A stretch of DNA of 64,000 bases from Pyropia yezoensis (GCA_009829735.1 CM020620.1:27870951-27934950), one strand, 5' to 3'. Counted from the stretch's first letter, positions 1 through 10,626 are shown. Made by a program: numbers and translations. Notes: generated from the letters alone by a model not told the origin.

Positions 1-1
1 C

Positions 2-1483
2 ACGCGGTCACGCGGGTCAGTGGTTGGTGCGGCTCGTGGGACCGGTGGCTTGGTGGCCGCGACGGACGAGGAGCTGCAGCGGGAACTCGCGCGGCGTGTG
101 CACATCAAGTCTCTGTCGGGCGACTCGGGAGAGCACGGGGACGACTACTCGTCGGCGTCGGACGTCACCTCCTGGGCCGCAGGCAGCCCATTGGTGAGGG
201 CGGTGCACTGGGGGGAGCCGGACGGTCGCCAGGCAACGGCGACCTCGACGGCACCCACTCGGGTCCGCGCGGCTCGGCGTCGTGGAGGAGACGACCCCGC
301 GGGCTGTGGTGCGGGCGGATCGAGCGGCGACGGTAACCCTCCCCCCCCCCCCCTTCCCCCCCCCCCCCCTCCTCCGGCGCCGCGGGCTAACGACGCACCA
401 GGCGGCGCCCCCCCCCCCACTTCCCCTCCCTCGCCTCCTGGCGATGGTGCCCCAGGAGGGGCCGGCAGGGAAGGCGGCGGCGGCGGCAATGCAGCTGAGC
501 TACCATTGGCGCCCCTCCCTCCCGGCGGCCCTCCCGGGGGAGACCCGCCCGGCTCCCCTGACGACGGATGGAGCGACGAGGAGGACCCCAACTCCTTCCT
601 GCCGCAGCGGGGGCCCATGGAGGACCAGTTCTCCCGCGCCGCGATCGACGCCGTCTACGTCAACCACCCCAGCATCCGCGGGTACAACCTGCCGGCGGGG
701 ACCGGCACGGGCACCTACAGCATCTACCCGCGGCCATACACCGTCCGCAACGACACCGAGTCCGCCAGCAACTTCCCCGACAACTGCAACACGCACCGGG
801 AGGCTACCGCGCTCTACACTACCTGCGCGTGGCTCGGCGAGATCAACAACGGCCTGCGCACCCTCGAGAAGCACCTCCGCCACGACGCGATCTCCATGGC
901 CGACGCCGCCGATCAGGTGGCCACGTAGCGCACCGCCGTCTACCAGCTCTTCTCCTGCACTTCAGCCTCGTATGACATCATCATCCTCCTCCGCAAGGAC
1001 CGCCACTACGCCAACAACCTCTACAGGGACATGTTCCTCCACCGCACGGCGGGGCGGGACTCCCCAGCCGTCGCCCGCTACAACCTCCGGATCGCGGCTG
1101 ACCGCGCCGGCTTTGTTGCCCGCGACCAGGCGCGCGCGGAGGTTTTCGGCCGCCACCACGCGCAAGGCGACGGCGGCGGCCGCGGCGACATGCCGGGCGG
1201 GGGGCGGGGGGGCGGCGGCCACGGCGGCGGTGGTGGTGGTGGCGGCGGCGGCGGCCCGGGCGGTGGCGCAGGAGGTCACCGGGGCGGCGGCCGTGGCCAC
1301 CGCCAAGGACGCGGCAACCAGCCGCAGCCGGCACCGCAACCGCCGCAACCTGCCCAGCGCCCCCCTCGCCAGCTGGGCGGCGGCGGGGCAGCCGGCGGCG
1401 CGGGCGCGGGCGACCAGAACGGCCGCGGCCGCGGCGGTGGCCGCGGTGCGGGGGCTCCTCCCCCGGCTCCTGCCCAAGCCTAG
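2..1483 (+). pseudogene. DIRS gag-like ORF with an internal TAG
   Basis: The frame runs from the window edge to 1483 with one interruption, a TAG at 926-928; the same frame continues directly beyond it (RTAVYQLFSC...), so I read this as a single-base nonsense change or a readthrough codon, not the natural end. The first part (to about base 560) is low-complexity Pro/Gly encoded by long C runs. The middle part (about 560-1130) is a normal-composition helical region resembling a retroelement capsid. The end is Arg/Gly/Gln-rich, a possible RNA-binding tail. No zinc knuckle is visible. The first GTG at 20 is not convincing as a start, and the true start is probably upstream of the window. Role is inferred from position before the RT. 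Confidence 0.6.
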
Positions 1484-1749
1484 GTGCCGCGGCTCCCCCC
1501 CGTGTGGCCGACCGCACAAGGGGGGTGCTACCTCCTCAGACGGGACGACCGGGTTACGGACCTGGCCGGTCGCCTCCAAATCCCAAGGTCTGCACTCGGC
1601 GGCGGCCGCCAATGCACCTCCGCTCCCCCGCACGGACACGCGCGCCGACGGCCGCGCCGACCCCCCCCCACGTATACCTGCGCCGCGCCCTCCCGCACTG
1701 GGTGGCGGCGGGCGCGTCCCCCTAGGTCGTCAACTCTATTCGGTACGGT

Positions 1750-3511
1750 TTGAAGCTGCCCTGGCTGAGCCGCCCCACCCCCTACCTGGCGCGCCCGCTG
1801 CCACTTGCACCCCAGTGGGAGGCCTGGGCGTGGGCCAAGGCGGACGACATGGTGGCGGCGAGTTCCCTCCGACGGCTGTCCAGGGCGGAGGCGCGGCGGG
1901 CGCCGTGGGTGGCGGACGCCTTTGTCACAGACATCCCCGACCACCCGCGCCTCGTTATCAACCTCAAACACGTGAACGCCTTTTTGCCCACGCGGCCGTG
2001 CCGGTACGAGACCCTGGCGTCCTTTGCGATGCAGTTGGTGCGGCACGACCACCTCGTCTCGTGGGACATGAAGTCGGCCTACCACCACCTCCCCCTGCAC
2101 CGGGACATGCGGCAGTACCTGGTCTTCCGCGTGGGCGACCGGTTTCACGAGCCGCACACCCTGCCCTTTTGTCTCTCCCTCGCCCCCTGGGCATAGACCA
2201 AGCTCTGCCGCCCTTTTTGGCGGCCCTGCGGGCGGCCGGAGTTCGCGCCCTGGGATGCGTCGACGACTTTGCGGCAGCCCCACCGGGACTGGCGCCGGCG
2301 TCTGCCGCCTCGGCCACGGCCGGCCGCGCCGCCGCCTTCAAGATCTTCTCGGCCTTCGGCCTCCAGGTGGCGCCGACCAAGGGCACGGCGACGGGCACGC
2401 AAGCGCTGCCGCTCCTCGGCTTTGTGCTGGACACCCGCCGCCAGCTGCTGCGCTACCTCCTCTCGGATGACCAAGGTCCAGCAAGCCGCCCGACACCTCT
2501 TCCACCACGCGGCCCATCACTGCCGCTGGGTCTCCTTCTACCGGCTGCGCCGCTTCTGCGGCCTGGGCGTCTCCACCCCCCAAGCCGTGCCCCTCGCCCG
2601 CTTCCACCTGCGCGCCCTTGACGACGCCCTCCGTGGCGTGGCGCCGCGACGCGACGCCCGACTGGACGCCCAGTCCCTCCGGGATTTGCGCTGGTGCCAG
2701 GCATTGGGGAGCGACGAATCCGTGGGGCGGGCTCTCTGGAACGGGCTGTCGGCCGGCGAGATGACGACCGACGCAAGCCCTTATGGGTGGGGGGCCACTT
2801 TCCAGCGGTTAGTTCCCACTCGGCTTTTTCCGGCCCGACGTGCAGGACTGGCACATCAACGCCAAGGAGCTGGCAGCGGTGCGGCTGGCGGTGCTCTCCT
2901 TCACGCCCCTCTTCCGGCGGGGCTCGCGACTCGCGGTGCAGACGGACTCCCGCGTCACCATGGGCGTCCTCAACGCCATGTGCTCGCGCTCTCCGGCGCT
3001 GATGGCCGAGGTGCGGCGGCTACAGGACGTCCTGGCCTCCCTCGGGCTCCACGTCGAGGCGACCTGGCTGCCCACGCTGGCCATCGCGGAGGCCGACCGC
3101 CTCTCCCGCGACCGCGATCGCACAGACTGGCGGTTGTGTCCGGCCGTGTTTGCCGCCCTCACCGCGCACTGGGGAGCGTGCACCGTGGACCGCTTCGCCA
3201 CGATCGACAACACGCAGCTGCCGCCCTACAGCAGCAAGGAATGCGACCCCGGCTGCGAGGCGGTGGACGCGTGGCGGCAGCCGTGGCGGGGCGAGTCCAA
3301 CTTTGTGAACCCCTCGTTCTCCCAGGCGGGCCTCGCGGTGCGCAAGATTGCCGCCGACCAGGCAGACGCAATCGCCATCCTCCCAGTCTGGCGGGCCCAG
3401 CCATGGTGGTCGAAGGCTCGGGCGCGCGCCGACGCAGTCTGCTTCCTACCCTCGGCGGTCGTGCACTACAACCACGGGCGGGCACGGGACGCCCGGCCCA
3501 ACCCCGGCTAG
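1750..3511 (+). pseudogene. DIRS reverse transcriptase-RNase H, frame-disrupted
   Basis: Frame 1 carries the RT fingers/palm (RLVINLKHVNAFL and LVSWDMKSAYHHLPLH with the first catalytic Asp). An in-frame TAG follows at 2194-2196, just after the LSLAPWA motif. The frame then moves at a T5 run (2214-2218) to one encoding the YxDD equivalent, CVDDF, near 2256. It shifts again near 2465 into the RT connection region and the start of RNase H (TDASPYGWGA, about 2768-2800). At a second T5 run (2824-2828) it shifts to a frame with INAKELAAVRL, VQTDSRVTMGVLNAM and ADRLSRDRD, typical of DIRS-type RNase H. A distal region (about 3180-3500; FATIDNTQLPPYSSK, NFVNPSFSQAGLAV) matches the conserved segment found after RNase H in these elements. 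It cannot make a complete polyprotein as read. Confidence 0.75.
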
Positions 3512-4190
3512 ACGACGGCGGCCTTCCTGTTCCGCCGTGGTGGGAGAGCATGGCCACCGGCCGCTGGCGTGCCTTTGTGCGCGGCCACGTCGTGGACCGA
3601 CTTGGCGGCGACGCCGCGGCGCGCAGCGCAGCTGACCTGCTCATGTCGTCGGTGACGGCCGACACGGCGTCCAAGTACGAGCAGCACTGGGGGAAATTCT
3701 CCTCTTTTCGTGCGGCGACGGGGCGCAACTCTCTGCCGGCGACGCCCGACACGGTGGTCGCCTATTTAGGACACGTTTTTCGTCGCGGCACAGTGCAACC
3801 ATCCAGCCTCCAGTCCTACCTTTCCCCCATCAACACCCGGCACAACGTCGCCGGCTACCCCCCTCCCGCCCTCGGCGCCTACGTGACGTCCGCCCGCGTT
3901 GGCTTCTCCCGGCGCTGGCATGAGCGCACGGGGGCACTGCCGGTCACCCGCGCCAAGCTCCCTGCGGAGGCCGCGTGGACGATCGCCCAGGCGGCCGCCC
4001 GCATCACGTGCCGGACCACATGCTGCCACCTGACGACCATCGTGACGGCTTTCCTCTTCTTCCGTCGCACGGCGGAGCTGCTGCGCATGACGCTCGCGGA
4101 AGTCACTATCCGCACGGACGGCGGCGTCAACTTCCAAGTGTGCTGGCACGAGGGGGCCTACCGGCGGGCGGGCACCAAGCGGCTGACGTA

Positions 4191-4213
4191 CAGTCGGTAC
4201 CCAATATTATCCG
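4191..4213 (+). repeat. Left terminal inverted repeat of the nested Tc1/mariner element
   Basis: 23 bp starting CAGTCGGTACCC, preceded by TA. It pairs without mismatch with the reverse complement of 5027-5049. Confidence 0.9.
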
Positions 4214-4285
4214 CACTGCGAAAAACGAGATCCGTACGGATCGATTTGACAACAGGCCACCCATCGAATCCAGGCCCTGGGCTGG

Positions 4286-4861
4286 TCAATACTTGGTGCT
4301 AGCACCCCCAGCGGCTATCACACCCCCCACACGACAGGGCATCGACTCCACGAGAGACTTGAAAAATGAAGCAGGGATGGCGTCCCACCCGTCGCGCAGA
4401 GCCATCCAGCCGCGGTGCGCTGTGGCCCACACAAGGCGCTTGGCGACGTTCTTGGCAGACAGGAAGGGTTTCTTGGCCGCTACCCTGGAGTGGAAACCCA
4501 AGCTCCGGACGGCCCTGCGGACAGCGGAGACTGACACTGGTCCCTTCTTGGGCCCTCCCGTCGCTTGGGTGCGCGTGTTATTCACCATCTCCTCCAGGGA
4601 TGCCACAGAGGAAAACCCATCGGTGTCAAGCGCCCGCTTGAGGTCACAGAGCTCACGGTCCGTCAAAACCTTGGGGCGACCGTGCTTGTCCACCCTGGCG
4701 CGGGCGGACTCCGTGCGGATGTCCATAGCTGCGTAGGCGATGGTGCTCTCGGAGCGCCCCCAATCCGTACCGATGGCCCGGAAAGACTTCTTCTGTTGGA
4801 GAAGGCCAGTGATGACCGCGCGCTCACCGTCGGACAGAGGGCGACGCAATGAGCCCGCCAT
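4286..4861 (-). CDS. Truncated Tc1-like transposase, DNA-binding part only
   Basis: 191 codons from an ATG at 4861. Residues about 10-45 form a first helix-turn-helix (ERAVITGLLQQKKSFRAIG, WGRSESTIAYA). A basic linker (KHGRPKVLTDREL) follows, then a second recognition module (SVSAVRRAVRSLGFHSRV, AAKKPFLSAKNVAKRL, WATAHRGW), which is the bipartite DNA-binding region seen in Tc1 transposases just before the catalytic domain. The DDE domain is absent: the frame ends about 45 residues after the HRGW motif. The element must therefore be an internally deleted derivative. The fragment might still bind the terminal repeats and could act as a repressor, but that is speculation. Confidence 0.7.
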   Translation of the reverse strand: MAGSLRRPLSDGERAVITGLLQQKKSFRAIGTDWGRSESTIAYAAMDIRTESARARVDKHGRPKVLTDRELCDLKRALDTDGFSSVASLEEMVNNTRTQATGGPKKGPVSVSAVRRAVRSLGFHSRVAAKKPFLSAKNVAKRLVWATAHRGWMALRDGWDAIPASFFKSLVESMPCRVGGVIAAGGASTKY

Positions 4862-5026
4862 GGTGCCTGCCGACCACGGCGGGGTCCTGGGCGCTGAGCT
4901 GTGGGCTCACATACACGGACGGTGCTGTGGCACTTGGGCGCGACCACGCGCCGAATGGGGCAATCTGGTGCCATAAGCCGCATCGGGCAGCCGGATCCGG
5001 CACCTCTAATTGTTTCCAAAAGCGTA

Positions 5027-5049
5027 CGGATAATATTGGGTACCGACTG
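5027..5049 (-). repeat. Right terminal inverted repeat of the nested Tc1/mariner element
   Basis: Reverse complement of 4191-4213 over all 23 bp, followed by TA at 5050-5051. Confidence 0.9.
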
Positions 5050-5480
5050 TACACCGTGCCGCCCGACCCGCACGGCCCGGACCTGCGGCTCGCGCTGCTG
5101 CGAGACCGGCTCGCGTGGCTGGTGGCGGCCCGCGCGCCGCCAACCAAGCACATCTTTTCCCCGCTTGGCGATCTACGCCCGCCCACGCGGGAGGCCATGG
5201 GGCAGTGGCTCGCGGCCGCCTGCGCGGACCTCAAGATCACTGACCCCCTCGGCTCCTTTTTTTGCGCCCTACTCTACTCGTGGCGGGGCTGCCACGGCGG
5301 CCTACGCCATCGGGGTGCCGAACGGGGGCATCGTGGCCCTGCTCGGCCACCAGCGCCGGGACACGGTCACCGCCCTCACGCACTACATCGACGCGTTGGT
5401 CGACCCGGGCCCGGCGGCCCGCCGGTTTTTTGACCGCTTCCTTGCTCGAACGTACTTTTGCCAGGAACGCTGGCGGGCAA

Positions 5481-7020
5481 AACATAGCGGCTATTGCGTA
5501 ATTACCATCGTTTCGTTTACGGATGTCAGCTGCATTGAGATGAATTGGGGAGTTCATAGTACTTAAGAAGTCTTGTGAGGCTTCGTTCTGACCATTTTTG
5601 CCACCAAGTACGCTCGCGGTACGCTATTTGCCGCAATTTTTAACGGTACGCTTGTCAGACATCATCCAGGAAAAATACGTAAGGAAAGCATGCCTTTTCA
5701 GACGAGTTTGAGAAAGTCGCTTGCTCGCAGTCGACGACACGCAGGTATTGTGCATCCCCCAAAAAGTAGACATGTCGCAGTCGTGAACGTGCAATTCGTG
5801 TGCACCACATGCCTCGCACGTGCGTGGAAGCTGTAAATTGCCAGGCAATTTGTCAGCACTCGTGCACAATGGGTGCCTCTCATTCGCTGCACAATATTGA
5901 CCGCGAGATGACTTCACGTCCCAACCCCGTGTCCCTGCAAAAGCAGCGGAACATTGCCAAAAGAGATGGAAGACTGGGGACCTAATCAGGCTGCAGCACA
6001 CCACCCAGGGAGTGGGGTGCTCTATTCGTGTCTGGCGCGGAACGAAAAAAGCATGAAGTCCAAGGACGGGCGCGACCCCAGCTCGCTGTGTGTGGCTAAG
6101 AGCCATTCTCCGGTCCAGCGGACAGAAAATTGCTTGGCAGGGAGGCCGATCATGCACCTGTTCCTGCCGCAGTCGTGCACCCGAGAAGGACCAGGTGCAG
6201 ACCTGGCCGCCAGGCTTTAGTGATGCCTGTGACGCCAGCCGGAGCAGAAATGTGTGCTGACTGACCGGCAGAAAATCAACCTCGGCTGAGATCGCGCCGT
6301 CCACCGCTGTTGCGACACCAGGCCCTTCAGGGCCGCCTGGATTGTGCTTGGGATGTAGGTGCTGATGTGGACCTTGCGTGACTCCTCAGTCCTTCACTGG
6401 TACTAATAAAAAAAACAATAAATATCTCTTCTGGCCAATGTACGCATGTACATGCTTTTGAAACGAACTAAGCGCGAAGAAAATGCAGCCAGACGCAAAG
6501 CATTCCTCGTCGCACCAGTCTCCCCGGTGCTGATTCGCTACTTGGGCCCGAAATGCGTGTTTACATCCAAAAATCCACGGCGCTGGGCTCGCGCTACCCG
6601 CTTCTGCCGCGTCTCTAGGCGCGCTGGGGCAGGCTGCGAAGTGAACGGCCGCAAGGGCCTTTCTTAGCCTGACGTGATTCCACTCTGTCTGTGAGCAGGA
6701 GGCTTCATTTCGTGGCTATCGCGTGGCCGGTTCGTCCTTCCACGGAGCCCTTCGTGATTACCCAGGAAGAGGACTTTCTGCTGGTCGGACGTCGGATCCC
6801 GTGAGATGCAGCACAGCTTCTGCTGAACCGCGCGCTGGGACGAGCGCGCCATTATGCGACGGTTATCTAAATATATTAACATTTTGTCGCTATATATTTT
6901 CGCAATTATGGAATTTGAAAAACATCCGTAGTACGTCCAGTTCGGTCGCCGGCGGTCGTTGCCGGTTCCAGGCCAAGTCGCCAGACCAAGTCGACTTGTG
7001 GACATTGGGTGTCGGCGCTG
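5481..7020. other. AT-richer stretch without a recognised gene
   Basis: Composition falls sharply compared with both sides, as in other transposon islands here. A 226-codon frame without an ATG start is open on the minus strand (5624-6304), with a Cys/His-rich patch (CEACGAHELHVHDCDM) that might be a decayed zinc-binding piece of a mobile element. I do not recognise it. The rest (6305-7020), including the A/T-rich tract around 6860-6920, shows nothing else; terminal repeats for the downstream transposase were searched for by eye and not found. Confidence 0.4.
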
Positions 7021-8139
7021 ATGCGTTCAGCCTCCCTCCTCTACACAACCATGTGCCCTATTGCTATGCGATGGCAGGTCATCGAGAACCGGCGCCAAGG
7101 AAAATCATGGGCGTCCATTTTGGAGCACGTCGGGTGCAGTCTTGCAGCTGCGAAGCAGTGGTGGGCCAACTTCGAGCGCCACGGCTCCCCGTGGAACGAT
7201 GATGTCATCCACAACACGCATGCGGACGCCGCGGTCTTCAATCCAGAGTTTTTGGCGGCACTCATCACCCTTGTGCGCACCCACCCAGAAATGTTTCTTC
7301 GGGAAATGGAGGCAATATTTGGGAAGCTGGCGGGCCTGCCTGGCTGGGAGCAGAGCTGGCCAGTGTCGACAAGCACTCTGTCTCGAATGCTGAACAAGAT
7401 CGGATTTTCGGTGAAGCAGGTCGAGCGACTGGCGCTGGACAGGTCGCAGGAGTTGAAGGTGGCTTTTTGTCGGCTGTACCATCAAGTCCCAGATCGCTGC
7501 ATCGTCGTCCTCGACGAAACGCACGTGGCTGGTCAGGCTATGGTGCGCCGGCGCGGCTGGGCGCCCATTGGTCGACCACTGGAAGCGCTCTCGCCGGACC
7601 CTCGGGCCCGCGCGCGCTTCTCTTCCACGGTGGCCATATCGTATACTCGTGGTATTTTGGAGCTCTTTGTTAACGAGGTACCCCCTGCATTGAATGGTGA
7701 TGATTTTGTTTTGTTTTGCACCAGCCTTGTGCGGAAAATAAATGCGTATCACCCTGGCTTGCCTTGGTCAGGGCAGCCCAGTGACTGCGTGGTGGTATAC
7801 GATAACGCCTCTGTTCACACTGCGTTTGCGGATGAGATTTTTGCGGTGAATGGGGTCGCTTGTATCCGTCTCTCCCCTTACTCACCCGACTTCTCTGCCA
7901 TTGAGCCTGTTTTCAAGGACTACAAGCATGGAGTGCGCAGCTTGGTGTATTGGCATCCGCTGTTGCCGGATCTTATTGCTCATGTTCTCGCATTTTCATA
8001 TTTTTCTTTGTCATCGATACAAGGCCATTATCGCGAGGCGCGACGGCAGGTCCTGCGCAACCTCCCCGAGATGACTGGGGAGGGGATGCCATTGGAGGGC
8101 GTGTTTCCGGCCCTTCCCGGTCAGCTGGGGCCGCCTTGA
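7021..8139 (+). CDS. IS630/Tc1-mariner superfamily transposase (DDE), apparently intact
   Basis: 372 residues from the ATG at 7021 (ATGs at 7051 and 7066 are alternatives; 7066 is just before the helix-turn-helix). Residues about 15-60 (RWQVIENRRQGKSWASILE, GCSLAAAKQWWANF) are a homeodomain-like HTH, and about 105-150 contain a second HTH (STSTLSRMLNKIGFSVKQ). The catalytic domain has VVLDETHV (Asp165), VVVYDNASVH (Asp261) and SPYSPDFSAIEPVF (Glu295), giving 33 residues between the second Asp and the Glu, close to DD34E. No stop or frameshift is visible. The enzyme would cut and paste its own element, with TA target sites expected. Base composition is much lower in GC than in neighbouring host genes. 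I could not identify terminal repeats, so mobility is unproven. Confidence 0.85.
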   Translation: MRSASLLYTTMCPIAMRWQVIENRRQGKSWASILEHVGCSLAAAKQWWANFERHGSPWNDDVIHNTHADAAVFNPEFLAALITLVRTHPEMFLREMEAIFGKLAGLPGWEQSWPVSTSTLSRMLNKIGFSVKQVERLALDRSQELKVAFCRLYHQVPDRCIVVLDETHVAGQAMVRRRGWAPIGRPLEALSPDPRARARFSSTVAISYTRGILELFVNEVPPALNGDDFVLFCTSLVRKINAYHPGLPWSGQPSDCVVVYDNASVHTAFADEIFAVNGVACIRLSPYSPDFSAIEPVFKDYKHGVRSLVYWHPLLPDLIAHVLAFSYFSLSSIQGHYREARRQVLRNLPEMTGEGMPLEGVFPALPGQLGPP

Positions 8140-8334
8140 CATCTGCTTCCTTATGATTGCTTTTCTCTGTTTCACCCTGGAACAGCAAGATGCTGGGATA
8201 TTTTTCCTGTACTGACATCGCATCGTTTTTCTGTCTTCAACCTGCTTTTTTGGGCGATGTGAGGGCATTGGCTCGCCCGGCGACGTTTCTTGGCATCAAA
8301 TGGCGAACTGTCGGACGGCCGCGGCGTGGCCGCG
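8140..8334. other. 3' flank of the transposase
   Basis: AT-richer DNA returns to high GC at about 8280. This probably contains the right end of the transposon, but no repeat pairing with the left side was found. Confidence 0.3.
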
Positions 8335-10626
8335 ATGGCGGCCGGGGCCGGCAACGGGCCGGCCGTTGTCGCCATGGACGTGGGTGGCGACAAGCAGCTG
8401 ATGGCGGACGCGGCGGCGGCGACGGCCGCCGAGCTCGACATCCTCCCGGCGACGGCGGACAAGGGCGGCGCGGCGGTCGCGACGGCCGGGCTCGCCGGCG
8501 GCGCGGCGGGGGCCGTGGCGGCGGTCGGGCGTGGAGTGGCCGCCCGGTGGACAGCGAGGGGGGGGGGGGGGGGGGGGCGAGGGAGTGAGTTGAGTGGCTG
8601 GGGGGGGTTGGAAGAGGAGGGGGGGGGAGGGGGGGGGGGTAGTCGTTGGGGGGGGGGTCGGGGCCGACGGGGGGGCTGGCGCCACCCGCCGCACCCTGCC
8701 GCCCCTCCTTCCCCCCCCCCGTGCACGCGGGCCGGGCCGCCCACGCCGCCGCAGCATGCCGGCGGCGGCGGCGTCCTTATAGGGGCGCCCCCCTGTCGCA
8801 GCGTCGCCCTTCCCGCCACCCCCGCTCTTCGTCAACCGTCCCACCGGGAGCAACCCCCCCGTGGCACCTGCTCGCCCTCCACCCCCCTCCCCCCCTTCCT
8901 CCCTTCCCGCGCCGACTTTCCTCCCCCCCCCCACTCCCCGCCCCCCCCATCTTCCACCAAACCACCACCTCCTCCACCCACCTCACCCACCCCACCCCTC
9001 CCCTCCCGCCTCCCCCCCCATTCCCCCGCGAGCCCCCCTCCCACCGCCCGACTATGGGCCAATCAGGTGGCGGCATATGGTGAAAACCAGGTGTCGCCAC
9101 CTGATCTTTCGGTTCTGGCGCGCGCTTCTGCGCCGTTTTCGGGGGTGGGCGCTTCCGGGGGGCGTGAAGCGTCGGTGTTGGGCGCTCCCCCGGGGGCGCC
9201 CCAGAGGAGCTCATCCTCCGGGGGCGGCGGGGCTGGCTTAGCCCCGCCCCCCTCTACCCTTTCGTGTGCGGCGGGGCCGGTGGGACTGGTTGGGCGCGGC
9301 GGTGGGGGGACGGATGCCGCTGGTGGGCGGCCCCCGTCTGCCCTCCTTTTCGCTTATGGGGCTCACGCGGCGGCTTCCAGGGCGGCTGACGCCCCGGCGG
9401 CGGCCGTGGGTTCTTCTGTGCGGCCCTCGGGTGGGGATAGTCGCAGCTGGGCGGCGGGGGCCGCCGCGGGGCTTCTGGGCGGGGCGTCGCGGCGTCGGCC
9501 GTCCCTGGAATTTGAGGTACCGGTAATGGCGGCCCGGCTGCTGCCGGGGGCGGACCGTCTCCTTGTGGGGGGAGTGCTGGTGGGTCATGCCGAGGTGTGC
9601 GTGCCGCTGGTGGGGGGGGCAGTGCTGCTGGGGCTGGTGGGGGCGGTGCGGTTGGGGGGGACGCTGGTGGTGGCGGCGGCCCTGCAGGTGGCAGTGGCGC
9701 TGTCGCTGGCGGCGGCGTCGCTGGTGGCCGTTCCGGCGCGGCGGCCGGAGACGGTGCCGGCGGCAGTGGCGGCGGCGCCGGTGGCCCCCCCCAGCCGCTG
9801 GTGGCGGGGGTGGCGGCGGTGGCGGCGGCGCCTGGGCGCCGCCCCCGCTGTCGCCCGCCGACGGCCCGGCGCCCAGCGACGGCGCCGAGGGTGCCGGTGA
9901 GAGCGGCGACGACGGCGGCGGCGGCGGCCCGGCGCTGACCGAGGAGGGCGCCGACGGTAGCGGGCCGCCCGCCGCCAAGGACCGCACGGCGGCGGCGACC
10001 GCGGGCGAAGAGATGGCGGGCGCAGGCGGCGGCGCCCAGGGCGGGCCGGGGGGGGCCGGGGGAAGGGGGCAAGCGCCCCCCCCTCGCTCCACGCCGGGAA
10101 CGCACCCCCGGGGCCCAAGCGCGGGCGAGGGGGGGGCGTCGACGTGACGCGGCGGAGGTGACGCTCGGGGGCAGTGCCCCCCTCCCACGCCTCCGCCAGG
10201 GGCCACAGGGTATGGGGGGGGGCCGCGCGGAGGGGGGAGGAGGGAGAGCTTACCGCTGCACCCCCCCAGCCCACCCTAGATCCATTTACACCGGGTCGCG
10301 GGGGTGCGGCGGCGGCTGCCGCCGCACCCCCACCGGCAGCGTCCCCACCTCCGCGGGGCCCCGCCAGTACCACTGGCCGGCACCCGCCCGCCCGCGGGGG
10401 TACCACGCCGCCTCCGCTTGCCGCGCCGCCGGCCTTCGACACGGCGGCCGACGGTAAGGCCCCCCCGGGCGCGACCGTGCGTGTGGGGAAGGCCGTGCGG
10501 CAGTACTTGCCGCCCCGCGGTGCGGCGGAGGCGTCGGCGCCCGACGACGGCGGCCGCGGCGACGCTGCCGACACGGCGGCGGCCACCCCCACGGCTTCCC
10601 CCGCACGCCCGCTAGCCCCTTTGTGA
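8335..10626 (+). CDS. Possible spliced gene of unknown function
   Basis: Tentative. An ATG at 8335 opens an Ala/Gly/Val/Asp-rich stretch of about 75 codons (MDVGGDKQLMADAAAATAAE, TAAELDILPATADK). It then dissolves into G runs and a long C-rich low-complexity region (about 8560-9050) that could be an intron. Coding-like composition returns around 9840-10140 (SPADGPAPSDGAEGAGESGD). It appears again in a last block after a plausible acceptor, a C-run ending in CAG near 10270, up to a TGA at 10624-10626 (GATVRVGKAVRQYLPPRG). No domain is recognised and exon borders are not defined. The alternative is chance open frames in GC-rich intergenic DNA. Confidence 0.25.
9062..9105. repeat. Perfect 11-bp dyad
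   Basis: ATCAGGTGGCG (9062-9072) and its exact reverse complement (9095-9105) are separated by 22 bp. It could be a hairpin or a two-site binding element; no function is evident. Confidence 0.5.

Larger units (their letters stand above)
4191..5049. mobile_element. Deleted Tc1/mariner element nested in the DIRS recombinase
   Basis: The ends are perfect 23-bp inverted repeats (4191-4213 and 5027-5049) beginning CAGTCGGTACCCAATATTAT. The element is flanked by TA at 4189-4190 and 5050-5051, the target duplication expected of the Tc1/mariner superfamily. Removing the element and one TA rejoins the recombinase frame exactly. It carries only an N-terminal transposase fragment, so it is non-autonomous and would need a full-length relative in trans. 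The perfect repeats and clean TA suggest a fairly recent insertion into an already decaying host element. Confidence 0.9.
3520..5450 (+). pseudogene. DIRS tyrosine recombinase split by a Tc1/mariner insertion
   Basis: The N-terminal core-binding domain (SVTADTASKYEQHWGKF, VVAYLGHVFRRG) and the start of the catalytic domain, with the first catalytic Arg in FLFFRRTAELLRM, lie before 4188. The frame is interrupted after a TA by an 859-bp transposon and resumes at 5050 in the same register, so the insertion is precise. After the insertion come a helical segment and then, after a further frame change near 5270, the remaining catalytic box and the nucleophile Tyr in LTHYID. The box that is normally HxxR reads YSTR here, so the catalytic His appears lost as well. 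Family: tyrosine recombinases of DIRS/PAT/Ngaro-type retroelements, which integrate circular DNA intermediates. Non-functional. Confidence 0.75.
1..5480 (+). mobile_element. Degenerate DIRS-type tyrosine-recombinase retrotransposon (left part outside window)
   Basis: Three reading blocks in DIRS order are visible: a gag-like frame with a Pro/Gly-rich start and an Arg/Gly-rich end, a reverse transcriptase-RNase H block, and a tyrosine recombinase instead of an integrase or endonuclease. The gag frame is already open at base 2, so the 5' end of the element lies outside the window. The copy is dead: in-frame TAGs at 926 and 2194, frame changes near 2214, 2465, 2824 and 5270, and a DNA transposon inside the recombinase. 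The outer terminal repeats were not found; the right boundary near 5480 is only where recombinase similarity ends and base composition drops. Confidence 0.8.

Noticed and set aside
8140..10210. Long minus-strand frames (up to 322 codons) over 8172-10206
   Set aside because: Pro/Arg/Gly low complexity without motifs or credible starts; expected in DNA of this GC content.
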